Assembly (NCBI GenBank): GCA_964639665.1
Contig: CAZXEU010000127.1
Location: 1-42,063, forward strand
Origin: CAZXEU01 sp964639665
Lineage (GTDB): Bacteria; Bacteroidota; Rhodothermia; Rhodothermales; Bin80
Direction: 5' to 3'
DNA: 42,063 bases
In this document: piece by piece, positions 17,156-25,005 of the stretch
Layout of the letters: each line of letters begins with the position of its first letter
Numbering within the stretch: position 1 is the first letter of the stretch
Notes under the pieces: model-generated
What the model was told of the DNA's origin: nothing
Databases searched by the model: none
What the model saw: only the letters and a program-made list of their open reading frames with translations
Program-made: the position numbers and the translations under genes

Positions 17156-17277
17156 CGACCGTACCTAACCTTGCAGCAGCAGTCACGGAAGCTATGTCCT
17201 GGCCGCACTGCAACCAGGCACAGACTCGCAGCGCTCGCGGCGGCCCGCACTGGGCTACGGCTACTCGAGCCCGGCCG

Positions 17278-17712
17278 TCAAGGGTCGGCCTCGGAAAAGA
17301 ACACAAGCTGAAGAAGAGCCTCTTCGATGTCGTGAAAACGGTGGACCGCGTGCGCTCCTACAAAAACGACATCGCCCGGCTTGACGGAATGCTTCCTCCC
17401 ACCAACCGTCAGGGTGGCGCGTCCCTCGATTACATAATAGACCTCGTCGCGAGTATGCGGCTCCTGTTGATCCGTAGCGCCGGCTGGCAGAGAATACAGG
17501 CCTGTACGCAGGGTCGGCACTGTCAGGAAGGGAAGCCAGGATTGCCCGGATCCCTTGAGATCCGCCACCAGGCTGTCCAGGGAAAACACGGCTGATTCTT
17601 CCATAGATGGGCCTCTTTCAGTTGCCTCAGTCTGTGCGCTGCTCTTGGCCGTCCACCCGACGATTGCGGTCAGCGCGATGCACAAGAGCCCGAGTTTATT
17701 AGGCACGCGCAT
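17278..17712 (-). CDS. Secreted single-domain cupin protein
   Basis: The product is 144 residues from the ATG at 17712. A signal peptide (MRVPNKLGLLCIALTAIVG...AKSSAQ) directs it out of the cytoplasm. The cupin barrel has motif 1, EPHTRDEVYYVIEG (H86 and E90 as likely metal ligands), then the strand RATLTVGG, VKPGDVVFVGAHAVHRFH (H124 as the distal ligand), and a final LQLVFF strand. Metal-binding cupins of this size can be isomerases, dioxygenases or simple ligand binders; nothing here specifies which. The frame is open to 17811, so a slightly longer start (an in-frame Met at 17745) is possible. It stands alone in reverse orientation inside the array interruption, next to the decayed fitAB pair. 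Confidence 0.8.
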   Translation of the reverse strand: MRVPNKLGLLCIALTAIVGWTAKSSAQTEATERGPSMEESAVFSLDSLVADLKGSGQSWLPFLTVPTLRTGLYSLPAGATDQQEPHTRDEVYYVIEGRATLTVGGRKHSVKPGDVVFVGAHAVHRFHDIEEALLQLVFFSEADP

Positions 17713-18077
17713 TTCGAGTGTCACGGCTTTATCGAAAGCAACCATGTAAGTCTGCAGTATGTGGGGCGCGGCTTCAACCCCTTTAGACCACTCGTCGGTT
17801 CGCGACCACAACGGGAACTAATGGTCCGTGCCACTGCCTTGGCTACCATGAAATATACAAGGCGAGCGAAGCAAGTACATGTGCGTTCATTCGGGAATGA
17901 TTGGCCGGTCAGGCCAAGAGTGACCACGCATTCGCGGTCCGTCAGGGTTCGGCGAAATAGCCATGGATACAGGATGCGAGATGCCGTCGGTCCAGCTCCG
18001 ACAGGTGCATCGGGGGAACGACGACTGCGCCAATTGTGTCAAATTTTGTTCGGCGAAGGCCACGAATAGGCGCCATC
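17713..18077. other. Intergenic region between the divergent cupin and DUF1501 genes
   Basis: No gene is supported here. It should contain divergent promoters for the cupin gene (minus) and for the second part of the DUF1501/PSCyt array (plus). An open plus frame runs through it without any recognisable domain except a short match, CQILFGEG, to the WQ-LFG-G motif of the PSCyt proteins, which is too short to call. Confidence 0.4.
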
Positions 18078-19511
18078 ATGCACGAATGCCATAACTACAG
18101 GCCAATAGCGTCGCGCAGGGAATTCCTGTCGCGTCTCGGTCTGGGTTTGGGGGGGCTGGCACTTGCGTCTCTCGCGCATCCGAGGCGTGCCGCAGCCGAA
18201 CCCTCATCGCATGCCGCCAACGGGAGCGTGCCGCGCGCGAGTCGCGTGATCTACCTCTTCCAGAGCGGGGGGCCGTCACAGTTCGAGCTTTTCGACTACA
18301 AGCCTGTGATCAACCGGATGCACGGAGAAGAGCTTCCGGACTCCGTGCGGCGAGGCCAGCGCCTGACAGGCATGACCGGTTTCCAGAATTCGCTTCCGCT
18401 TGCGCGGTCTCACTTTTCGTTCGCCCAGCACGGCGAATGCGGTGCTTGGGTAAGCGAGCTTATGCCGGAAACAGCGCGGTTCGTCGATGAGCTCTGCTTT
18501 GTCAAGTCCATGCACACGGAAGCCATCAATCACGATCCGGCCATTACGTTCTTCCAGACGGGCTCGCAGATTGCCGGCCGTCCCTCTGTGGGCTCGTGGC
18601 TGAGCTACGGATTAGGCAGCGATAACGACAACCTGCCAGCCTTTTGCGTGCTTATTACCAAGGAAAAAGGCGGGCAGCCCCTGTACGCAAGACTGTGGGG
18701 GAACGGATTCCTGCCTTCGTTGCACCAGGGCGTACAGTTCCGCTCTGGCAGCGATCCCGTGCTGTATCTCAGCAACCCGGACGGCGTCTCCATGGAGAGC
18801 AGGCGCCTGATGCTGGACAGGCTTCGGGACCTGCACCTGCTGCAGAAGGAGCGGGCCCAGGACGACGCAATGGAATCCAGGATAGCTCAGTATGAGATGG
18901 CATACCGGATGCAAACTTCCGTGCCAGAGGTCATGGACCTGTCAGACGAGCCGGATCACATCTTTGAGCTTTACGGCGAAGATTCGCGAGAGCCAGGCAC
19001 ATTTGCCGCCAACTGTCTCCTTGCGCGACGCCTGGCCGAGCGGGGCGTTCGCTTCATCCAGCTGTTTCACCAGGGTTGGGACCACCACGGGGGCCTGCCG
19101 CAAGGTATTCGGCAGCAGAGCAGGGAAACCGACCGGGCCTCGGCCGCTCTCGTGGGGGATCTCAAGCAGCGCGGCATGCTTGATGACACCCTCGTCGTGT
19201 GGGGCGGCGAATTCGGGCGCACGAATTATTGTCAGGGACGCCTGACCGACAGCGACTACGGAAGAGATCACCATCCGAGGTGCTTTACCCTGTGGATGGC
19301 AGGAGGCGGCGTTAGGCCCGGCTTCAGCTTCGGAAGAACCGACGATTTCGGGTACAACATTGTTCAGGACCCGGTTCATGTCCATGATTTCCAGGCCACC
19401 ATGCTGCATCTTCTCGGCATTGATCACGAGCGGCTTACATTCAAGCACCAGGGACGCCGCTACCGGCTGACGGATGTCCATGGGGATGTTGTGAAGCAAG
19501 TACTGGCATAG
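18078..19511 (+). CDS. Tat-exported DUF1501 family protein C
   Basis: The product is 477 residues from the ATG at 18078, chosen because MHECHNYRPIASRREFLSRLG parallels MHECCNYDAHYSRRDFL of DUF1501 A and places the twin-arginine motif correctly. The frame is open upstream to 18036. Motifs: QSGGPSQFELFDYKP, SMHTEAINHDPAITFFQ, IAQYEMAYRMQTSVP, GVRFIQLFHQGWDHH, VVWGGEFGRTNYCQG, GRDHHPRCFTLWMAGGG and VHDFQATMLHLLGIDHER. It begins the second part of the array and, unlike copies A and B, has no PSCyt gene immediately before it. The following PSCyt gene starts 14 bases after its stop. Confidence 0.95.
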   Translation: MHECHNYRPIASRREFLSRLGLGLGGLALASLAHPRRAAAEPSSHAANGSVPRASRVIYLFQSGGPSQFELFDYKPVINRMHGEELPDSVRRGQRLTGMTGFQNSLPLARSHFSFAQHGECGAWVSELMPETARFVDELCFVKSMHTEAINHDPAITFFQTGSQIAGRPSVGSWLSYGLGSDNDNLPAFCVLITKEKGGQPLYARLWGNGFLPSLHQGVQFRSGSDPVLYLSNPDGVSMESRRLMLDRLRDLHLLQKERAQDDAMESRIAQYEMAYRMQTSVPEVMDLSDEPDHIFELYGEDSREPGTFAANCLLARRLAERGVRFIQLFHQGWDHHGGLPQGIRQQSRETDRASAALVGDLKQRGMLDDTLVVWGGEFGRTNYCQGRLTDSDYGRDHHPRCFTLWMAGGGVRPGFSFGRTDDFGYNIVQDPVHVHDFQATMLHLLGIDHERLTFKHQGRRYRLTDVHGDVVKQVLA

Positions 19512-19525
19512 TGAGATTCTCGACC

Positions 19526-22024
19526 ATGCAACGGGCACCTGCCAACTCCGTGCTCCCCAAGCTCCGGCTGTTTGGCGCGTTCCTTGTTGCCGCAATTTGC
19601 GCAGGCTGCGAGAGCGATTCCGACATAACGTTCAACCGCGATATCCGGCCGATTCTCAACGAGCGCTGCGTATCCTGCCACGGCGGGATCAAGAGACAGG
19701 CTGACCTGAACCTGCTATGGCGGGAAGACGCTATAAGGCCGGCAGAATCCAGCAAGGCGGCTATTGTGCCGCACAAGCCGGCTGAGAGCGAACTCATCCG
19801 GCGCGTATCGCTTGGCGCACCGGATGACCGGATGCCGCAGGATGACCATCCGCTTGATGCCGACGAAATCAGAAAGTTGCGCCGGTGGATTGCGAGCGGC
19901 GCTCCGTGGGATGTCCACTGGGCGTACCGGGCCCCGGCAAGTCCCGAGCTGCCGCACGTGTCTCTCAAGACGTGGCCACGGACCGGACTGGACCACTTCG
20001 TGCTGCGTCGACTGGAGAGCGAAGGCCTGTCGCCGTCTCCGGAGGCAGAGTGCCTAAAGCTTGTCCGGCGCATAACGCTGGACCTGATAGGTCTCGCACC
20101 GACAATGGAAGACACGAGGGACGCTTGTGGCCCTGCGGGATACGAGCCGTACGTGGACCGTCTGCTCGCATCCCCCCGCTTCGGCGAGCGCTGGGCCGCC
20201 ATGTGGCTGGACCTGGCCCGGTATGCCGATTCCAAGGGGTATGAAAAGGACATTCCGCGGACCATCTGGCGCTACCGTGACTGGGTCATCCGGGCGTTCA
20301 ACGATGACATGCCATTCGATCAATTCACGATCGAACAACTGGCCGGGGACCTGCTTCCGGATGCCACGGAAGAGCAGCGCATCGCAACGGCGTTCCACCG
20401 CAACACCATGACCAATACGGAAGGGGGAACCGACGACGAGGAGTTTCGCGTGGCCGCCGTTATCGACCGCGTAAACACGACCTGGGAAGTGTGGCAGGGC
20501 ACGTCCATGAGCTGTGTGCAGTGTCATGGCCACCCCTACGATCCTTTCCGCCACGAAGACTACTATCGTCTGTTTGCCTTCTTCAACAATACCGCGGATC
20601 GGGACCAGGACGACGAGTTTCCGACCGTGGCGCAGTTCTCAGCCGGTGACTCGGCTCGCGGCCACGCCCTGCTGCAAAAGCTGGAGACTCTCGAGCAAGA
20701 GATTCTTGCGGTCACGGCCTCCGAGCGTGTTGCCAGACAACGGCGCGAGTGGGAAAATCGGCTGGATGAACCGGCCGTTATCGGACGGGTGCGCGGTATG
20801 CTGCAGAATGAAGTGCGCAGAATCGTACAGACGCCGGAAGAGGATCGCGACGGAGCCCAGAAGGCACTCCTGGACCGTGTTTACGGGAGCATCCATGACC
20901 TTCCAAGCCTGGACTCCCTGCGCAATGAGCGGAACGAGTCGCGTAGGCAGCTTGCGGAGCTGGAGGCCGTTTACACTCCGGTTATGAGGGAGCTGCCACC
21001 TGGAATCCGCCGCACGACCCGCCTGTTCGAGCGGGGCAGCTTCCTGGCGCAACGGCAGGTGGTCGAGCCGGGCATCCCTTCTGCGCTGCCGCCGCTTTCT
21101 TCGGATGCGCCGGCAACCAGGCTCGGTATGGCGGAATGGCTCGTTAGCGCTGACAATCCGCTCACAGCGCGGGTGACAGTGAACCGGTTCTGGGAACAGC
21201 TCTTTGGCACGGGCATCGTGGAGTCACTGGAGGATTTCGGGACGCAGGGCGCGGCTCCGTCCCATCCGCTGCTGCTCGACTACCTGGCCTTGCGGTTTCA
21301 GGAAACCCACGACTGGAGCGTCAAGAGCCTGCTGCGGGAAGTCGTAACCAGTGCCACTTACCGGCAGGATTCCCGTGCTTCGGCCGCCCTATTGGAGCGC
21401 GACCCGCAGAACAGGCTGCTCGCTAGGGGACCGCGCTTCCGCTTGTCTGCAGAGCAGATTCGAGACCAGGCGCTCTTTGTCAGCGGCCTCCTCAGCGACA
21501 AGATGTTCGGGCCGGGCGTAAAGCCGCCGCAGCCGGAGGGCCTGTGGCAGAATCCCTACGACGCCTCAAAGTGGGAGACCAGCTACGATGAAGATCGTTA
21601 CCGGCGCGGCATCTATACGTACTGGCGCCGGACGGTACCGTATCCGTCCATGACAACATTTGGCAGCCCGAGCCGCGAATTCTGCGTTTCACGGCGCATT
21701 AGGACCAATACGCCGCTCCAGGCACTCGTAACGCTCAATGACCCCGCTTTCGTCGAGGCGGCAAGGGCATTGGCCATTCGCATGCGCTCTTCCGGAACAA
21801 CACCGTCCGAGTGGCTCTCTGCCGGCTACCGGATGGCCATGGCCGAATCTCCCTCCGGCCAAACGCTGCGTAGTCTGGCGAGCCTGTACGAGGATGCGAT
21901 GGCCCATTACCTATCCAACCCGATTGAAGCCGCGCGTCTGGGAGGCGACGACGCCGAGCTGGCCGGCCTTACGCTGGCTGCCAATGCCATACTCAATCTT
22001 GACCAGTTTGTAACAAAGCAGTAG
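19526..22024 (+). CDS. PSCyt1-PSCyt2(DUF1549)-PSD1(DUF1553) lipoprotein D, without LamG
   Basis: The product is 832 residues from the ATG at 19526; a GTG at 19511 overlapping the previous stop is an alternative. The signal ends at ICAGC (C28). The first haem motif is CVSCH (48-52), followed by MPQDDHPLDADE, DUF1549 (LDLIGLAPTMED, LARYADSKGY) and a second motif CVQCH in place of the CARCH of the other copies. No LamG-like region is present: a charged, probably helical linker (EKLETLEQEILAV...) leads directly to DUF1553 (TRLGMAEWL, NRFWEQLFGTG, NTPLQALVTLNDPAF). It is about 220-240 residues shorter than A-C for this reason. Sequence divergence from A-C indicates a separate subfamily, closer to standard planctomycete proteins. 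Confidence 0.95.
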   Translation: MQRAPANSVLPKLRLFGAFLVAAICAGCESDSDITFNRDIRPILNERCVSCHGGIKRQADLNLLWREDAIRPAESSKAAIVPHKPAESELIRRVSLGAPDDRMPQDDHPLDADEIRKLRRWIASGAPWDVHWAYRAPASPELPHVSLKTWPRTGLDHFVLRRLESEGLSPSPEAECLKLVRRITLDLIGLAPTMEDTRDACGPAGYEPYVDRLLASPRFGERWAAMWLDLARYADSKGYEKDIPRTIWRYRDWVIRAFNDDMPFDQFTIEQLAGDLLPDATEEQRIATAFHRNTMTNTEGGTDDEEFRVAAVIDRVNTTWEVWQGTSMSCVQCHGHPYDPFRHEDYYRLFAFFNNTADRDQDDEFPTVAQFSAGDSARGHALLQKLETLEQEILAVTASERVARQRREWENRLDEPAVIGRVRGMLQNEVRRIVQTPEEDRDGAQKALLDRVYGSIHDLPSLDSLRNERNESRRQLAELEAVYTPVMRELPPGIRRTTRLFERGSFLAQRQVVEPGIPSALPPLSSDAPATRLGMAEWLVSADNPLTARVTVNRFWEQLFGTGIVESLEDFGTQGAAPSHPLLLDYLALRFQETHDWSVKSLLREVVTSATYRQDSRASAALLERDPQNRLLARGPRFRLSAEQIRDQALFVSGLLSDKMFGPGVKPPQPEGLWQNPYDASKWETSYDEDRYRRGIYTYWRRTVPYPSMTTFGSPSREFCVSRRIRTNTPLQALVTLNDPAFVEAARALAIRMRSSGTTPSEWLSAGYRMAMAESPSGQTLRSLASLYEDAMAHYLSNPIEAARLGGDDAELAGLTLAANAILNLDQFVTKQ

Positions 22025-22029
22025 GCTCC

Positions 22030-23490
22030 ATGAAGCTGATGCACGAAGCCCGGCATGCGCAGCTGCAGCATGTGACCCGCCGCCATTTCCTGCGCACGTG
22101 CGGCGTAGGGATGGGTGCCATGGCCTTTGCCACGCTTGCAGGCGCAAGTGCTGCCGCCACACGCATGACGGATCCGCTCGCCAACCGCCCTCCCCATTTC
22201 GCGCCCCGGGCCAAGCGGGTCATATTCCTGCACATGGCCGGAGGGCCATCATCGCTTGAGCTCTTTGACTACAAGCCCACGCTTGCGCAGCTTGACGGTC
22301 AGCAATGCCCCGACTCGCTGCTGGAAGGCAAACGGTTTGCATTCATTCGCGGCGTGCCCAAGATGCTCGGGCCGCAGGCAACCTTTCGGCAGCATGGCGA
22401 ATCTGGAGCGTGGGTCTCCGACCATCTGCCCCATTTCTCTGGGGTAGTTGACCACGTGGCCTTTCTCAAGGCCATGCACACGGACGAATTCAACCATGCG
22501 CCCGCCCAGCTGCTTGTTCACAGCGGCAGCCCCAGACTCGGACGGCCGAGCATGGGATCGTGGGTCACTTACGGGCTTGGGACGGAGAATCAGAATCTGC
22601 CTGCATTCGTCGTCTTGCTGTCCGGCGGCGTCGCACCTGATGCCGGGGCCAGCGTGTACGGCAGCGGCTTTCTGCCCACCATCTACCAGGGCGTGCAGTG
22701 TCGATCAAAGGGGGATCCCGTCCTCTTTCTTTCCGATCCGGATGGGCTTCCTCGCGATTTGCGTCGGCGGTCCATAGAAGCCATCAATGCAATCAATAGG
22801 GAGCAGCACCAGGAAGTGGGGGACCCGGAAATCCTCACTCGCATTGCCCAGTACGAAATGGCTTTCCGCATGCAGACATCCGTGCCGGAAGCCATGGATA
22901 TTGGGCGCGAACCGGCTTACATCCACTCCATGTACGGCACGGAACCCGGCCAGACCTCTTTTGCCAACAATTGTCTCCTCGCGCGCCGCCTGGTGGAGAG
23001 AGGAGTACGGTTTGTGCAGCTCTTTCACTGGGGATGGGATTCCCACGGCGCCGGGGAAAGCGAAGCGCTCAATGGAGGATTTCTGCAGCGGTGCCAGGAA
23101 ACGGATCGTGCGGTGGCAGCATTACTACGGGATCTGGCACAACGCGGACTACTGGATGAAACACTCGTTATCTGGGGAGGCGAGTTTGGACGCACTCCCA
23201 TGCTGGAAAACAGATCGGGAACTGATAACCCGTTTGTAGGACGGGACCACCACAGCGACGCCTATACCATGTGGATGGCCGGAGGCGGGATTCGCAGCGG
23301 CACCACGCACGGTGAAACAGACGAGATTGGATACCAGGGAATCAGCGGCCGCACCCATGTGCATGATCTGCAGGCGACCATTCTGTATCTTCTTGGCTTC
23401 GACCACGAACGACTCACGTATCCATTCCAGGGCCGCGACTTTCGCCTGACGGATGTGCATGGCCATGTTGTGAATGAAGTGATAGCCTGA
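22030..23490 (+). CDS. Tat-exported DUF1501 family protein D (divergent copy)
   Basis: The product is 486 residues, starting 5 bases after PSCyt D. It has a twin-arginine signal (VTRRHFLRTCGVGMGAMAF). Motifs are recognisable but differ from copies A-C: HMAGGPSSLELFDYKP instead of QSGGPSQLDLFD, AMHTDEFNHAPAQLLVHSG instead of INHDPA-TFFQ, and a longer loop after GGEFGRTP before GRDHHSDAYTMWMAGGG. This is closer to the usual planctomycete DUF1501 form (GRTP...GRDH). It therefore pairs evolutionarily with the LamG-less PSCyt D, suggesting that the pair co-evolved. It is exported and probably acts in the periplasm; the reaction is unknown. Confidence 0.95.
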   Translation: MKLMHEARHAQLQHVTRRHFLRTCGVGMGAMAFATLAGASAAATRMTDPLANRPPHFAPRAKRVIFLHMAGGPSSLELFDYKPTLAQLDGQQCPDSLLEGKRFAFIRGVPKMLGPQATFRQHGESGAWVSDHLPHFSGVVDHVAFLKAMHTDEFNHAPAQLLVHSGSPRLGRPSMGSWVTYGLGTENQNLPAFVVLLSGGVAPDAGASVYGSGFLPTIYQGVQCRSKGDPVLFLSDPDGLPRDLRRRSIEAINAINREQHQEVGDPEILTRIAQYEMAFRMQTSVPEAMDIGREPAYIHSMYGTEPGQTSFANNCLLARRLVERGVRFVQLFHWGWDSHGAGESEALNGGFLQRCQETDRAVAALLRDLAQRGLLDETLVIWGGEFGRTPMLENRSGTDNPFVGRDHHSDAYTMWMAGGGIRSGTTHGETDEIGYQGISGRTHVHDLQATILYLLGFDHERLTYPFQGRDFRLTDVHGHVVNEVIA

Positions 23491-23507
23491 TCCCAGCATC
23501 TGAATCC

Positions 23508-24998
23508 ATGAAGAAATCTGCGATTGTTCTCCTTGCCGGCCTGCTGATCTTTCTTCTGCTGCTGATCTTCGTGGGAGGCCGGGCAAGCGATGCCGATCTT
23601 TTCCTCGGACGTCTGCACCCGGCGCTGGTACACCTTCCCATCGGCATCCTCCTTGTTGCCGCGCTGCTGGAGGCCTGGAACAAGCGCGCCGGGGGCTATG
23701 ACCGTGCCGTTCTTGCCCTGTTGTACTGCGGAGCGTGGAGCGCCTTCCTGGCCGCCTCCGCCGGGCTTTACCTGGCCAAGGGTGGAGGCTACGACCCCGC
23801 CACCTTCGCTTGGCACAAGCGGTTGGGAGTTTTGGTGGCGCTCGTGGCCACGGGGGCCTACCTGCTCAAGCTGCAGGCCTTCGCCGGACTTCGCCCGTCC
23901 ACGCTGCTCGAAAAGCGGGGATATCTGTACTCCATGGCCGGCCTTGTCCTGGTCATTGGCCTGACCGGTCATTTGGGGGCAGAGCTAACCCACGGATCCG
24001 GCTATCTGACGCGTTACATGCCCGATGGCATCCGCACTCTCATCGGACTTCCAAATAAGGAGGACATCGGACGGCTCCAGTTGCAAAACCCGGCGGAGGC
24101 CACGGTCTACTCCGCTCTCGTAGAGCCGATTCTGCAACAACGCTGCGTTTCCTGTCACGGAGAGAGCGCATCGCGCGGAGGGCTACGCCTGGACTCGCCG
24201 GAGGCGATATTCGAGGGCGGCGACGCGGGGCCCGCCGTGGTGGCTGGGCGCAGCGAGGAGAGCGAGCTCATATACCGAATCTGGCTGCCGCTTGTCGCCG
24301 ACGAGCACATGCCGCCCGAGGGACGCCCTCAACCAACGGTAGCAGAGGCTGAACTGCTTCGCTGGTGGATCGACTCCGGAGCATCCCTGGAAGAAACGCT
24401 GCCGGATGCCGACATTACGCCTGTTGTGCAGTCCATCCTAGACGGATACGGACTGGACGAAATCCGGACAGGCATCTTTGCGCTGGACGTGTCCATGCCC
24501 AGCGCCGACGACGTTGCCGCACTTGCCGAAACCGGCGTCAGCGCCGTCCCGCTTGCCGAGAACGAACCATTCCTGCAAGTGCGCTGCACGGACCCCGCAG
24601 CATGCAGCGACGAGGCCTTCCGGGAGGCGCTGGGCCGCCTTCCCGACAATGTCGCATGGCTGGACCTCGGCCGCACGGATGTAGGTGACGAAATACTCCC
24701 GGCTGTAGGCTCGCTGAGACACCTGACACGCCTCCACCTGCAGCAAACACGCGTAACCGACACTGGGCTGGAGCATCTGTCGAACCTGGAATATCTGGAG
24801 TATCTCAACCTGTACGGTACAAGCGTGACGGACAGCGGCCTTGCCCACCTCGAAGGCCTGGCCTCGCTTCGCTCACTGTATCTCTGGCAGTCGCAAGCGA
24901 CGGAATCCGGCGCAGCGGCGCTGAACGAGATCCTGCCGGATCTGGAGATCAACCTCGGACTGGAGCTGGCACCCGACACCACCCAATCTGAAGAATAG
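23508..24998 (+). CDS. DUF2231 membrane domain - PSCyt-type cytochrome c - LRR fusion
   Basis: The product is 496 residues. An N-terminal helix (VLLAGLLIFLLLLIFVGG) is followed by a DUF2231-type membrane region (LHPALVHLPIGILLVAALLE at about 36-55) with three further hydrophobic helices up to residue about 155. A cytochrome domain follows with haem motif CVSCH (213-217), GLRLDSPEAIFEGG, and a MPPEG motif typical of the PSCyt1 family. The C-terminus carries leucine-rich repeats of the VTDTGLEHLSNLEYL type at about 390-475. DUF2231 proteins are thought to be quinone- or electron-transfer-related membrane modules; here the fusion would link the membrane to a periplasmic haem. It lies 17 bases after DUF1501 D and 7 bases before the sulfatase, so it belongs to the same operon and is a candidate membrane electron acceptor for the array. 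Confidence 0.9.
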   Translation: MKKSAIVLLAGLLIFLLLLIFVGGRASDADLFLGRLHPALVHLPIGILLVAALLEAWNKRAGGYDRAVLALLYCGAWSAFLAASAGLYLAKGGGYDPATFAWHKRLGVLVALVATGAYLLKLQAFAGLRPSTLLEKRGYLYSMAGLVLVIGLTGHLGAELTHGSGYLTRYMPDGIRTLIGLPNKEDIGRLQLQNPAEATVYSALVEPILQQRCVSCHGESASRGGLRLDSPEAIFEGGDAGPAVVAGRSEESELIYRIWLPLVADEHMPPEGRPQPTVAEAELLRWWIDSGASLEETLPDADITPVVQSILDGYGLDEIRTGIFALDVSMPSADDVAALAETGVSAVPLAENEPFLQVRCTDPAACSDEAFREALGRLPDNVAWLDLGRTDVGDEILPAVGSLRHLTRLHLQQTRVTDTGLEHLSNLEYLEYLNLYGTSVTDSGLAHLEGLASLRSLYLWQSQATESGAAALNEILPDLEINLGLELAPDTTQSEE

Positions 24999-25005
24999 CA
25001 TTGCC

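Noticed and set aside
16446..17168. Long plus-strand open frame of 240 codons
   Set aside because: It is arginine/serine-rich with no domain, and it lies antisense to the recognisable fitAB remnants.
18000..18069. Possible PSCyt fossil (CQILFGEG resembling the WQ-LFG-G motif) before DUF1501 C
   Set aside because: Only about eight residues match and the flanking sequence does not align with the PSCyt genes; chance is a sufficient explanation.
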